Numbered from the stretch's first letter, positions 54,019 through 64,000 are shown. The stretch is DNA of 64,000 nt from Notospermus geniculatus (GCA_002633025.1 NMRB01000214.1:300739-364738), one strand, 5' to 3'. Translations and numbers: made by a program. Notes: generated from the letters alone by a model not told the origin.

Positions 54019-55434
54019 TTAAAGATCTGAGTAGTTAACAGCAGGATGTCTTTTCTCGGCTGGGGAGTTTTTCCCGCTGTCCTTGGCCTGCCCAGCTGCC
54101 TTCCCGAGCGCTGGAAGAATAGCGATAAATTTCTTCTCCTGTCGTTGTGGAGTAGTTGTACCTGTCTCCTCGGATCCGTTTAGACGGCGGCGACTCTGTC
54201 CCTTCAGGTTTTTACCTGAAATACACGTGAGGTACATGAATGCAGCATTTATTTCAGTTGAAAAAGAGCAGGCAGGAACGAAAGGCCTGGACCTCCTGGT
54301 AACCAATAACGGATAAAGTATCATAAACGAGAACTTACCGTTTGGAAGTTGTTCCTTCTTGTTCTTAACCCGATCCTGCGACCTCACGGGCGACACATCA
54401 GACGACTGGTCTGACTGGCTGGGTTGGGGCTCGGGAAGTTTCGCTGGACTCCGGTAGGAACCGGTCAGCTCATCTGTGTAATATTTATAAATCTTGTCCA
54501 GTTCTTTATTCGACTTGAATTCAGGCTTCTTCTTTGTCGCTGCACGTTTCTCTTGCGTGGGGAGCTTAGGTTTAATCTTCGGGACGTCGTCCTCCATACT
54601 GAAGTCCGTGCCGAGGACCGCCATCATGGAGGTTGAGATAAGCCGCGGTGAACCCTCCAAGGTCAAACTCTCAATAGAAGTATCCGTGTAGTAGGAATAC
54701 TCAGAGTCATAGATGGAAGTCGTCTCATCGTCCGAATCAAACGGACTTAAAGCTCTCATTTGAGCTGCTTTGCTTTCGTAGTACTTGATCCTGTTAAGAG
54801 AGGACTGGGGTATGATCGGTGGGAATTGAGATAAAACGGTTTTGTCCTTTTCCCGTTGAATTTTCGTCGCCCAACGTTCGGCACTGATGAGATCCTCAGG
54901 GTAGTTCATCGAGAGGCCAATCTTGGCGTTCCCTTGAAAGATAAGGATGCTGGCGCACACATCATTGCCAAGTTGAGCAGCCTGCATGAGCGGTGTGACT
55001 CCATTACTATTGGGAATGTCGACGGTCAGACCAAACTTCTTCAAAGCGTCCACCATAAGTTTAACCGTCGCTGCACTGCCTGACGTCGCCGCGTGGAAGA
55101 GCGCCGTCTGATTATTCATATCAGTCGCATTCAAGTCCAGTTCAAGGTCTGAATTCTTCAGCATCAATCCCACATCTTTGTCCCTTCCGTATAAACAAGC
55201 CCAAGATAGTGCATTACGGCCGACAATATCAGCTCTACTGACCTGGGCTCCGTACCGGAGCAAAACTTTCACGATCTTCTCCCTACTGCGGTCGTTTGCG
55301 ATGAAGACAGCGCGGATTAGTGCGGTCTGGCCGCAATCATCAACATTCTCTGTCGGTATCCCGGCCTCAAGAAGCAGTCGCACTTGCCGTGGGCGTGCAG
55401 CCGCAACGGCTTTGATAAGGGCCTCATTTGACAT
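54019..55434 (-). CDS. Ankyrin-repeat protein (ANKRD34-like candidate)
   Basis: Exon 1 is 55434-54339 and exon 2 is 54215-54019. The 123-nt intron (PN|G KNLKG) happens to keep the frame open, so an unspliced reading gives 471 residues and the spliced one 430. The first 170 residues hold four to five ankyrin repeats (CGQTALIRAV, VGRNALSWACLYGRD, NNQTALFHAATSGS, NGVTPLMQAAQLGND). The rest is a low-complexity Ser/Pro/Lys tail. Ankyrin repeats bind other proteins; the partner is unknown. The layout (N-terminal repeats with a KIVKVLLRYGAQVSRAD unit, disordered C-terminus) resembles ANKRD34, but this is a weak assignment. The Met chosen is the first ATG (MSNEALIKAV). The stop is followed after 2 nt by the ATG of the IgSF gene. 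Confidence 0.8.
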   Translation of the reverse strand: MSNEALIKAVAAARPRQVRLLLEAGIPTENVDDCGQTALIRAVFIANDRSREKIVKVLLRYGAQVSRADIVGRNALSWACLYGRDKDVGLMLKNSDLELDLNATDMNNQTALFHAATSGSAATVKLMVDALKKFGLTVDIPNSNGVTPLMQAAQLGNDVCASILIFQGNAKIGLSMNYPEDLISAERWATKIQREKDKTVLSQFPPIIPQSSLNRIKYYESKAAQMRALSPFDSDDETTSIYDSEYSYYTDTSIESLTLEGSPRLISTSMMAVLGTDFSMEDDVPKIKPKLPTQEKRAATKKKPEFKSNKELDKIYKYYTDELTGSYRSPAKLPEPQPSQSDQSSDVSPVRSQDRVKNKKEQLPNGKFSFMILYPLLVTRRSRPFVPACSFSTEINAAFMYLTCISGKNLKGQSRRRLNGSEETGTTTPQRQEKKFIAILPALGKAAGQAKDSGKNSPAEKRHPAVNYSDL

Positions 55435-56348
55435 GGTCAAGTGAAGAAGAGGCTGAATATGATAAGAGAAATGTTAAGTTGTATCACCAGGTCGCCCGAT
55501 CCTTTCAAGTCAGAAAGACAGATATCCCGTCCACGCCGCCAGAAGTTTCGACGGTTAGAAATCACCTCTGCCCTCTCGTCATTAATTGATGTGATCCCAG
55601 CCAACTCCAGCATGAAGTACCCGACCTGCTGAATCAGATCTGAATTCCAGTGCGAGGTTCCTGGAGAGTTGACGAACTCACAACTTCAACCGCGAATGTC
55701 CGCCGATTTGGTTCACGAATATACATATAAATACGTCATTAAAGTATACCGCGATTGCAATTTCAGAAAGTTTGGCATCCAAATTACAACGAAATGGAAA
55801 TGTCAACATCAGGTCACGGGTATACCTTCGTACGAAATGATTTTCTTCATATACAACATGACAACAGAGTGACGAATAGCGACGCGTTTAATAAATTGGT
55901 CCCTTGTTCTTCAATAGGACAACAAAGAGGTTGTTCGTACATTGGTGCCGTAACTGTGACCACTGTGTTATAAACATTCCAAGAAATTTGTTCTTTGGCA
56001 GGCGTCTGGTGTAGATAACCTCGTTCTCATTCGGCTAATACTTCAACACTGAAAAACTCTGTTTCGCCAAAATGACGAACTTTTAGGTTCGTTTTCCATT
56101 TATCACCAAACTCAATGAGTGTCTAATTCGCCGAGATGACAAAACAAATCGGCGGATGGAGGAAAAGTGTCTGAAAATGTAGGAAAACTAAGGCAATTTT
56201 GCTTGAAATAAAATCATATTTAATTGAAAAAAGGACGAAAATTCCTTTTCCCATACACATTCAGATACACACGGCAAGAAAACGCACGGTTGCTATAAGT
56301 ATACATAGTAGCGTCTTTTAGGGCTCCACCTACATTTCCATCACGACA
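55435..56348. other. Intergenic, upstream of the ankyrin gene
   Basis: I see no exon or repeat of note. It must hold the ankyrin-gene 5' UTR and promoter and the 3' UTR of the GT31 copy. Confidence 0.4.
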
Positions 56349-57472
56349 TCACGCTCTTTTGGAGCACACTTTCGCGGCACGGACCTTCTCATTCATTTGC
56401 ATATAGAAGTAATACTCTCCGAGATCGATCTCATGGACGGCTATGGTTGTTTGGTATCTACACTGATCAGTTTCCACGGCCTTGTAAAACGGACCAGGAT
56501 TCCTGAAAAACCTGTCGTTAACATATTTTGGTATAATACCGAGATATTATTAGCACATATTCCGATGAAAACGTCTTCGAATGGAAAGTTCCTCTTTATG
56601 TTAAAGTACCTTGGGGCTTTGAATGAAGCGTCATGAATATCCTTTACGACACTCATGGAAAACAGAACGGCGAACCCTAAGTTGTACGGAGGATATGTCT
56701 TATTTTTATACGTCTCCTCACTTATGTACCATTTGGACTTTTTATTTCTGTACACCGGACTAGATTTCGTGCCGTATCCTTGGTACAACGTCCGTTCGTC
56801 TGCAATCATCAACGTGTTGAGATACTCTACCGCGTTCTTTGCATAAACAAAAACATCATCATCTATTTTGAGAACAAACCGAGCAACAGGACATTCCGTC
56901 AGGGCCCACTTGAACCCGTCTAAGTTTTTCAAAGTCAAATTATAGTAACCATCATCGATATCACTTTGGACAATATCATTGTATGTCTTACTTTCTAACT
57001 CCAGACGTTGTTGCTGACTTCCATTGGCCGCCTTGCCCATGTAAAATATCACCTTTATAGTGTAACCATTATGTGAGGTGATGTTGCCCCAAGTTGAACG
57101 TACCACTGTTCGTCTGTGGAAATTCATCACCGGGCTCCCCACTAAGATAAGCAAGAAGGCAGACGTCGTTTCTGGACACGGTGAAACAGGTTTCATTCTC
57201 CTGAGATATTCTCGATGAGAGATGTCTGTGGCCGAAGCCTTGGCACCAGTTGTCATGTCCTGCTTATATCGTTGTGGTTCCTTTCTAAACGTACCGTCCA
57301 CGTCCGACGGCTTCCGCATCTCTAACTCTTTGAAGAACTCATCCGTAACGTCCACATATCCACTGATCTCAGTTTTTGTCTTAGGAGAAATAATCCGAAA
57401 CAACACAAAAGATAACAATATCAACAAAACAAGAGCGGCGATCATTCGATAAACGAACGCCGTGATGCCCAT
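56349..57472 (-). pseudogene. Beta-1,3-galactosyltransferase-like (GT31), frameshifted near the C-terminus
   Basis: Single exon. The type II membrane anchor (about 10-30) is followed by a stem (GYVDVTDEFFKELEMRKPSD) and the GT31 catalytic motifs RSTWG (125-129), KIDDDVFVY (the DxD metal site) and FPFEDVFIGIC. Such Golgi enzymes add UDP-sugar-derived residues in beta-1,3 linkage to glycans; the acceptor is unknown. Just after GICA, at about 56541-56545, the frame shifts. The open frame runs into an unrelated tail and stops at 56441, giving 343 residues. Another frame continues the family sequence (YLGIIPKYVNDRFFRNPGPF) to a stop at 56349. The break is a net change of one or two bases around AATAATAT. 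It may be a real lesion or a sequencing slip in a short AAT repeat. If in frame, the length would be about 373, like its neighbours. Confidence 0.8.
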
Positions 57473-57693
57473 TTCCCTTGCGTTGTCTGTTTACGTCGTG
57501 GTCCTCTTCGTGTCACGATCACGACTGCGATGTTCCTCTTTCGCAGGTCACGATATCGAGAACCTGGCTGACTGCTTTAATCCGCAGATCACGCACCTCT
57601 CTCCTCTTTCAATGGTTGGTAATTCCTGAATAGAAATGTTCACTGAAGTGAAGAAACATGAGATGTAAATCATGAAATGATGTATAGGCCTAC

Positions 57694-57967
57694 CTAGTCT
57701 CTGTTACAAACAGATGATACTGGTGCAGGTCCAGGATGATTCGCTCCCACATGGACCAATACTGGCCATCATAAAAATGACAGTGACTCTCCTCCCACCT
57801 CAGGAGCTCCGTGACATTCACAGCAGAATCATGTATTTTATATCCTTCACACATACAGATTACATCACCACGACTGATCAGACACCACGACTGATCATTT
57901 ACAACCTTCACTCCATGGTTACGCCAAAGGTGAAAATGAACGCCTGTTACGTGTGTCCATCTGTCGT
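57694..57967 (-). CDS. Unidentified coding exon between GT31 genes
   Basis: An open frame of about 90 residues bounded by a CTTCCCCAG acceptor and a CTAG|GTAGGC donor. It reads like a real protein (RWTHVTGVHFHLWRNHGVK, DQSWCLISRGDVICMCEGYK, FYDGQYWSMWERI, LHQYHLFVTE), rich in Trp, His and Cys. It starts and ends in mid-codon, so it is internal. I do not recognise the family. A possible upstream exon lies at 59003-58932. Confidence 0.45.
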
Positions 57968-58044
57968 CTGGGGAAGCCAAGGTGGGAAGAAGTATTACGT
58001 ATTAACAAGTTTGCCCATTAGCCCCTGGTTCATCTTAAAACCTA

Positions 58045-58680
58045 GCGTCCACTAGGGCGCGGACAAGACGCGGAATGCAAATTTAGTGAATCCGCATTCA
58101 TTCGGCAACCTCTCCGCATATTCTTGAAAGGTTCCGTTCACTGTCTTTATCATTCCTGAACAGTTCGCGGCATTTCTGCACGTTCGGGAGAGGGTAAAAC
58201 GACCAATAGGACTTGATGCGGAAGCAATGCCGAAATGACACATTTGCTTCCCAAACCCTTCCTAATGTTGTCCGCGCTCTAGTGGACGCCACCCATAACT
58301 CAACTGGTATCACAGGCTACTGAGATGTGCATAAAGGGGCCAGCACACAAGGCAATATCGTAAGCGATCTGATCGCCGTCGGCAGTTGACGCCAGGTGTG
58401 TCATTACATCGCTTGCGATATCGCCTGGTGTGCTGCTGGCTTTATGGCGCACACGAGCGATTTTTTGAGCGACTTTCTAGGAGACTAGCCTTGCGACTAC
58501 AGGAGAGACTGAACACATTTTTAGTTTTTTTAGTTTTTTTTTGACTCGTTTGCGACAAATGCTTCACTGGGAGATCAGTGATGTCGCGGATGACATCACT
58601 GATCGACCTCAAAGGTAATCGCATGCGACCTAGTAGTCGCATCGGTAGTCGCCCCCATTTTAGTCGCTCGTGTGCGCCAT
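58045..58680. mobile_element. Three abutting TIR elements
   Basis: First: 58045-58289, ends GCGTCCACTAGGGCGCGGAC and its near-complement. Second: 58331-58445, ends ATAAAGGGGCCAGCACAC and GTGTGCTGCTGGCTTTAT, with an inner ATCGYWAGCGAT pair. Third: 58444-58680, ends ATGGCGCACACGAGCGA and TCGCTCGTGTGCGCCAT. None codes for protein. The second and third share their boundary base pairs, which suggests nested or targeted insertion. Confidence 0.75.
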
Positions 58681-58931
58681 GCTTTTACAACAAAATGATC
58701 TACTGGTAGGCTTAAATGATCATATCCCTGTACTGGCATCAATTCCTTGCTGGCGGGGGGGGGGGGCTNTATCTATACAAGATGGGGAAACACAGGAACG
58801 AGACGGAACACCAAATACTCTTTCCACTCTATCGATTTGGCATAATTTTTGTACACGCGTCCGGCCATGTCATGCCTGGGCCTTTATCACGAGATAACGA
58901 AGAACTCAGGCGTTCCTAATAGTACACTCAC

Positions 58932-59003
58932 GTCTTCCCTGAATACTGGCTCCCTGCAGATGTCGGGGTGTAGTTGCCAAAACCACTTGCAGACATTGTC
59001 GGC
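58932..59003 (-). CDS. Possible coding exon with an F-box-like helix
   Basis: Between TCTAG and GAC|GTGAGT, one frame gives VCKWFWQLHPDICREPVF, which resembles the last helices of an F-box. The phase (0) does not match the exon at 57967, so at least one more exon would be needed between them. Weak evidence. Confidence 0.25.
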
Positions 59004-59439
59004 CTAGACCTCCGGATCCTTCGCTCTCTGTTGAAACCTCCTCATGAGTACAGTTTGCACGGGGGGGCTAAGATTCCCATTGACCTGACCCAAATATTTT
59101 TCCGTCTGTAAGTGGTAGTTTTTGCGATACGATTCATATTAATATCATGTGATCAAAGTGTTTAAAAAGTTGACCATTTAAATTCAATATGTAACCCATT
59201 AACTATCATGTTCTGAATATCAAATATATTTGTCTCCCGAAGATATCATATCGGAAATTGTCAACATAGGCATACATCAAAAAGAAAGAAAATAAATAGA
59301 ACGGCTCCGTGGTTATCAATAGGAGCAGTCGCCACGGTTATTGCCAAAAGATGGCAGCAAAGTTCAATCAAAGAAACTTCCACTATTAATTCACTCCTTA
59401 TCAGCAATTCAATCATCAATGAACGATTTGTTATTAAAT

Positions 59440-60552
59440 TTATTGTTTATTGCATTTGTTCGATTTCCAAATCTTCTTACGCATTTCTGTGTGGTAATAA
59501 TACAGGTCTATATCGACATCATGGGCGGCTAATACAGTCAGGTACCGACAGTTGTTAGTCTTTACCGCATTGTAAAATGGATCTGGGTCTCTGAAGAAGA
59601 CATCAAAATCAAACACCGGGACAATACCAAGATATTTTGCACAAATGCCAATAAAAACGTCCCCAAAAGGAAAATTCCTTTGAATGTTAAAATACTTTGG
59701 TGCCTTGAAGGCTGCTTCGTATATATCTTTCACAACGCTCATAGAAAAGAGTATTGTAAAGCCAAAGTTGTAAGGTGGGTAGGTGTCATTCTTGAATGTT
59801 TCTTGACTAACATACCACTTGCTTCCTTGGTTTCTCACAACCGGATTCGCGCTCATGCCGTAACCACGGTACAGCTTGGCTTCATTCACAGAGCTCGTGG
59901 TATTCAGATATACGACAACATTCCTCGGGAAGACAAAGACATCATCATCGACCTTCAGGAAGAAACGTGCTCTGGGGCATTCTGTCAGAGCCCACTTGAA
60001 TCCATCGAAAGTTTTCAGAGTCAAACTGTCGAAACCGTCACTAGTGTCGCTTTGGACAATATCGTTGTATCGCCTACTTTCTGACTCCAAACGTTGTTGC
60101 TGACTCGAGTTGGCTGCCTTTCCCATGTGGAACACTACCTTTATGGTGAAGCCATCGTCAGCTGATGTTGTCTTGCCCCAGGTCGAACGGATAGCCATTC
60201 GTCTCCGATGGTTCGTCACATGACTCCCGACCAAAATCAGTAAATAAACAGCCTTGTCTTTCGGACAAGGCGAGACAGGCAAAACTGTGAAACCTGCGAG
60301 TGGATTCGACATTTGAGATTCAGCGCTGACGTCATCAGCATGCGCTCCATGACGTGAGCTTCGAAGCAGCGTTCCCTCAGGTCGTCTGGCCGTTCCCTCA
60401 GGTCGTCTGGCCTGTATCTGCATGAAAAACTCATCTGTAATATCAACATACAGTTTCTCAGTCATTTTACCTCGAGAATAAAACATGCCAAAGATTGTGA
60501 AAAACACGACTGCCAGGAGGAGTAGGCCAGGTAAGCTACGGATAGACCTCAT
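59440..60552 (-). CDS. Beta-1,3-galactosyltransferase-like (GT31)
   Basis: An intact single-exon gene of 370 residues. The start is the first Met before the membrane anchor (SLPGLLLLAVVFFTIFGMFY). Catalytic motifs: RSTWG (122-126), KVDDDVFVF (DxD at 203-205) and FPFGDVFIGIC, where the usual E of EDVF is a G. The Cys near the C-terminus (NNCRYLTVLAAHD) is shared by all three copies. The stem has a 7-residue tandem repeat (ARRPEGT twice). It is predicted to act in the Golgi on glycoprotein or glycolipid glycans; the acceptor is not predictable. It is the most diverged of the three local paralogues. Confidence 0.9.
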   Translation of the reverse strand: MRSIRSLPGLLLLAVVFFTIFGMFYSRGKMTEKLYVDITDEFFMQIQARRPEGTARRPEGTLLRSSRHGAHADDVSAESQMSNPLAGFTVLPVSPCPKDKAVYLLILVGSHVTNHRRRMAIRSTWGKTTSADDGFTIKVVFHMGKAANSSQQQRLESESRRYNDIVQSDTSDGFDSLTLKTFDGFKWALTECPRARFFLKVDDDVFVFPRNVVVYLNTTSSVNEAKLYRGYGMSANPVVRNQGSKWYVSQETFKNDTYPPYNFGFTILFSMSVVKDIYEAAFKAPKYFNIQRNFPFGDVFIGICAKYLGIVPVFDFDVFFRDPDPFYNAVKTNNCRYLTVLAAHDVDIDLYYYHTEMRKKIWKSNKCNKQ

Positions 60553-61669
60553 GGTTGAAAGAGGTACAAGTTTCTTTCCTGTCTTCTATGCTATAAATCC
60601 AGTTGAATTCGATGTTTGCAACGATTTCGCTCGATCCTGCGTTGGACGAATCTGTCAGAAACACATCGCGGAAGAACTACGTTTGGAACTTCACAGTTGC
60701 GTTGGAATGTCCCTCCGTCCAATTCTCTCTCATTCACAACATTCCAAAACACAGATGACGGAGTCGACAAACCGCTGCGCAAGTTTTTTCGTATTCGTAC
60801 TGTTGGCATGGTAAAGCTGTCAAACTGAAGGATCTCCATTGGTTTTTTTGTGAAGGTGCCCTGATCCATGGCGGACGTTCAGGCCAATCAGAAACGCTTC
60901 AATGAAACGTCCCTGTCGGTCTACACATACACATGCAAAAATGACAACAAAAAGAATTATACGTATAAATTAATCTTCTGTGTAACACTTCTCTCCTGAA
61001 CAATGTGGTTAAACACAATCATTGCTGGACGTTCAAATTGACAGAGTTTCATAGTCCGCTGCATGCAGACAACACTAAATTGCACGCGGATATGTACATG
61101 CCTGTTCTTTCTGACTGTTCATACGCAAGGACGAACATGCCCCAAATAAAAAACCCAATCCGATCTGATTATTGCGTAAGGGGCGAGTATAGGCCTAGGC
61201 CCCCTGGTGATCTGGCATTGGGCTATGCAAAGAACTGAAGTTCGTAAATCAGGTGTGACGGGAGAAATTGTCCGAAGGAAAAATGTTCTGAGTGAAACAG
61301 TGTTAAGCGAACATGTCCAACCACGCGTCGTTTTCAACTGTAACGTTACAACATGTACAAGCTGTTTTACCATGATTGATAATGTTCTACCCATGATAAA
61401 TCTTTAGTAAAACGTTAACGTTTTGGCCAAATCTCGGGCAGTTCAAGCTCGTTTTGAAAAAAAAACACAGAAAGTGCGTAAAAGTTGCATGATATTCACA
61501 ACAATTCTCAAAAATGAGGATGTGTGTCCTAATGATAAAGATCCAATGTCAAGGACTTCATTTTAGGCCTATGAACTGCTAATGGAAATCACCATTCTTA
61601 AAGTGACGTGACCCTAAAACCCATGGCCGCACTCACTTCCGGTTAATTCGCAAACTGTCTATTCCTTCA
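60553..61669. other. Intergenic, between GT31 copies 2 and 3
   Basis: No exon, RNA gene or repeat that I can support. AT-rich with scattered short frames. Confidence 0.4.
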
Positions 61670-62782
61670 CTATGAAGTACAGTTTTTCCAGCCCCGGACT
61701 ATTTCGCTCATTTGGAGGTAGCCAGCAAATTTTTTGGGGTCTACCTCATGGGCAGCAATCGCCGACATGTGTGTGCAATTACTCTTGTCTATTGCCTTAT
61801 AAAGAACACCAGGATCCCGGTAGAATCGGTCATAGACAAATTTAGGGACGATTCCAACGTATTTGGCACAAATGCCCATGAAAACATCTTCGAATGGGAA
61901 GTTCCTTTTGACTTTAAAGTAGCTTGGCGCTTTGAATGAAGCATCGTGAATGTCCTTGACAACTTTCATTGAAAACAGTACAGCGAAACCTAAGTTGTAT
62001 GGAGGATAGGTGTCGTTCTTGTACGTCTCGTAACTTATGTACCACCTGCTGCCTTTATTTCTAAAGGCAGGGTTCGCACTCATTCCGTAGCCATAGTAAA
62101 GCGTCCTTTCATCCTGAATCTTCAATGTGTTGATGTAATCAACGGTATTCTTGGGGTATACAAAAACATCATCGTCTATCTTGAGAACAAACCGAGCAAC
62201 AGGACATTCCGTCAGGGCCCACTTGAACCCGTCTAAGTTTTTCAAAGTCAAATTATAGTAACCATCATCGATATCACTTTGGACAATATCATTGTACGTC
62301 TTACTTTCTAACTCCAGACGTTGTTGCTGACTTCCATTGGCCGCCTTGCCCATGTAAAATATCACCTTTATAGTGTAACCATTATGTGAGGTGATGTTGC
62401 CCCAAGTTGAACGTACCACTGTTCGTTTGTGGAAGTTCTTGACGGGGCTCCCGACTAATATCAGCAAATAAGCAGCCATAGGTCCTTGGCACGGTAAAAC
62501 AGGTTTTATCGTTCCGTTATAACCAGGGCTTGGATCAGCAGCCCGTGAACCTTTTCCTAGCGCTGACGTGCGGACTAGATCTCCCCCTGCTGTCGTCCCG
62601 AGTACGATCGTTTTGCTGAGGTCCACCGTCTTGTATCGGCGAATGTCGGAAAAAACCGTAGTAAAAACCACACAGAGAGCAACGAGCAATCCGAAAAGGA
62701 CCAACACACGAAACATAGATGGCATGACTGTAACTGCTCCGTTATTACTCCACGGTGTCGATGTATTCGATTGTGTTTCCAC
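61670..62782 (-). CDS. Beta-1,3-galactosyltransferase-like (GT31)
   Basis: An intact single-exon gene of 370 residues. A short cytoplasmic head (METQSNTSTPWSNNG) precedes a membrane anchor (about 23-45), a stem, and the motifs RSTWG (124-128), KIDDDVFVY (203-205) and FPFEDVFMGIC (295-305). All expected GT31 active-site elements are present, including the EDVF acid missing in the middle copy. Several NxS/T glycosylation sites are visible (NGS, NLT, NDT). A 246-bp central block is almost identical to the frameshifted copy at 56349. Probably a Golgi glycosyltransferase; donor and acceptor are not determined. Confidence 0.92.
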   Translation of the reverse strand: METQSNTSTPWSNNGAVTVMPSMFRVLVLFGLLVALCVVFTTVFSDIRRYKTVDLSKTIVLGTTAGGDLVRTSALGKGSRAADPSPGYNGTIKPVLPCQGPMAAYLLILVGSPVKNFHKRTVVRSTWGNITSHNGYTIKVIFYMGKAANGSQQQRLELESKTYNDIVQSDIDDGYYNLTLKNLDGFKWALTECPVARFVLKIDDDVFVYPKNTVDYINTLKIQDERTLYYGYGMSANPAFRNKGSRWYISYETYKNDTYPPYNLGFAVLFSMKVVKDIHDASFKAPSYFKVKRNFPFEDVFMGICAKYVGIVPKFVYDRFYRDPGVLYKAIDKSNCTHMSAIAAHEVDPKKFAGYLQMSEIVRGWKNCTS

Positions 62783-63721
62783 GTCAACTAGTCAAAAGTT
62801 TTCCAATGTGCAGACATCAACGTCAATACCATTTGAAAAGCCACAAAAATCCTCACAACAGTTTTTCAAAAGCAGGTAACGTTTGACAAGATTCCATGTA
62901 GAAAGAACAGCGGACAACTGATCGTACAGAAAAAGGGTCACCTGTATGACAACCCTTCGTTCCACGTCAATGAATCGTTTAATATAAGCAAAGGATTAGT
63001 AAAAGTTGTAAAGCCTAATCTTGTCTACACAAAATAAATTCTCAGCATGACGTTTCAGATGGTAGCACAGGTGCAATTAGTACAAGGGCCCACAAAATCA
63101 TACATCTTTTTTCAAGCCCAGACAGAAGGCCGATGTCGGGGGTCTTCGTCCCTCTCGTCTCGCCTTCGTGGGCTCGGGACGGTCAATTTGAACGACCCTC
63201 TTCCGGTGAGCGGCCATGGTTATCCAAAGACAGAACTTTTTGTGTGGACTCGAAACGACCTGCAGAGTCGGTTGGAAAGCCCGCCCATCGCCAAGGGCAG
63301 TTCTCAAGCGTGCGCACGTGCACAGTCCCAAAAAATCGACCATTTTGTGATTTTTGCTGTGCTTGACCAATGTTGTAATCATACCATGTTATTTATATTA
63401 ACGTGTTGGTCGAAATAACATCAATGGTACAATCATGGTATCGGCTTCCAGATGGCGTGAACAGAGTCGTGGTCCTGTCGGAAGAATGGAAACTAGGTGG
63501 CGCTGTGAGATGTTTGCATTGGTCGGTAGGGGCGTCTGCACCTCCCCCGAAGATACAGAAAATCTAGCTCTTAAAAACTGCTTATAAGACGGATGTTGAA
63601 TTCAATTTCCACCTTACACACCAACGGAAGAAGTCGTCTTTTCATCTTTGATAACACTGCTTTTATTCCTCCATAATATGTTTGTTCTATTGATATCCAA
63701 CCACAATGTGCTTTCATACAG
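62783..63721. other. Upstream region of GT31 copy 3
   Basis: No gene is supported. Open frames on both strands near 63047-63418 have no motif and mirror each other. Confidence 0.4.
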
Positions 63722-63911
63722 GCGTTAAAATTACGAGGTCGACCAAGAGGTATAGAGGCCCTTGATGTTACCCCTCTTAGATTTTGGTCAATCTGCCGCA
63801 TCGCAAGGTGTAACACATTCACGATGTGGCTAAAAACTCTTCATCGTCCTAAAAGGAAGCTGATTAAAGTCCATTCGGACAACTCACTTACTACCAATCG
63901 CTTGTTCAGAA
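63722..63911 (+). CDS. Possible internal exon, product unknown
   Basis: An acceptor (CATACAG) and a donor (CAGAA|GTAAGTG) bound a 190-nt frame without stops, encoding a basic segment (KLRGRPRGIEALDVTPLRFW, MWLKTLHRPKRKL). The frame begins after a stop at about 63676. No family is recognised, and a repeat beginning GGGCCCGTTTCCACTGC follows at once, so it could be repeat-derived. Confidence 0.25.
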
Positions 63912-64000
63912 GTAAGTGTAAGGGCCCGTTTCCACTGCAGGGGTTTCTGCCGCTTTTGCGGTGAACGGTGCGGTTTTCACTGGTTAAAGAGTCCTTCGAA

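Noticed and set aside
57714-58055. 113-codon plus frame
   Set aside because: Antisense of the better-supported minus exon with splice sites at 57967 and 57694.

Overview
This is eukaryotic nuclear DNA. The genes are split by GT-AG introns (one GC-AG), there is a Pol III tRNA-Ser gene, and gene density is about one per 5-6 kb. The spaces are filled with short inverted-repeat (MITE/foldback) elements and tRNA-derived SINEs. The gene set (ATF7IP, DGK-epsilon, GFER, IgSF and GT31 families, a secreted ShK peptide, VWC modules) and the compactness fit a marine invertebrate deuterostome. Amphioxus is my best guess; an echinoderm or hemichordate is not excluded. Single Ns in G-runs, a 535-base N gap and two head-to-tail duplications show draft-assembly quality, so some breaks may be artefacts.

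Layout. 22-7113 (-): five exons of an ATF7IP homologue (SETDB1/SUMO-linked chromatin cofactor) with a remarkable acidic repeat array; its 3' end is off the window. 7.1-21.6 kb: gene-poor, with many foldback elements, a possible first exon at 13796 and a 39-41 bp minisatellite at 20.5 kb. 21676-25143 (+): a two-exon secreted ShK-domain peptide. 27442-27523 (-): tRNA-Ser(UGA). 28798-30103 (+): secreted von Willebrand C protein. 31010-34254 (+): secreted phospholipase A2 whose exons 1-3 are tandemly duplicated in front of one exon 4. 34414-39515: a second tandem duplication, holding exons 1-2 of GFER (-) and the start of a divergently transcribed small membrane protein, possibly NDUFA3 (+), which is complete only in the right-hand copy (38706-40150). 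43344-46252 (-): diacylglycerol kinase epsilon-like gene whose paired C1 fingers are missing. 48835-54016 (-): single-pass IgSF receptor, starting 2 nt after the stop of an ankyrin-repeat gene (54019-55434, -). 56349-62782 (-): three single-exon beta-1,3-galactosyltransferase (GT31) paralogues, the first frameshifted, plus unidentified exon(s) between the first two.

The genes do not form one pathway. The main themes are local duplication (PLA2, GFER/NDUFA3-like, GT31), gene conversion (GT31) and heavy mobile-element traffic. Gene calls rest on translated motifs plus phase-consistent splice sites that I checked by hand. Family names come from recognition, not database searches.
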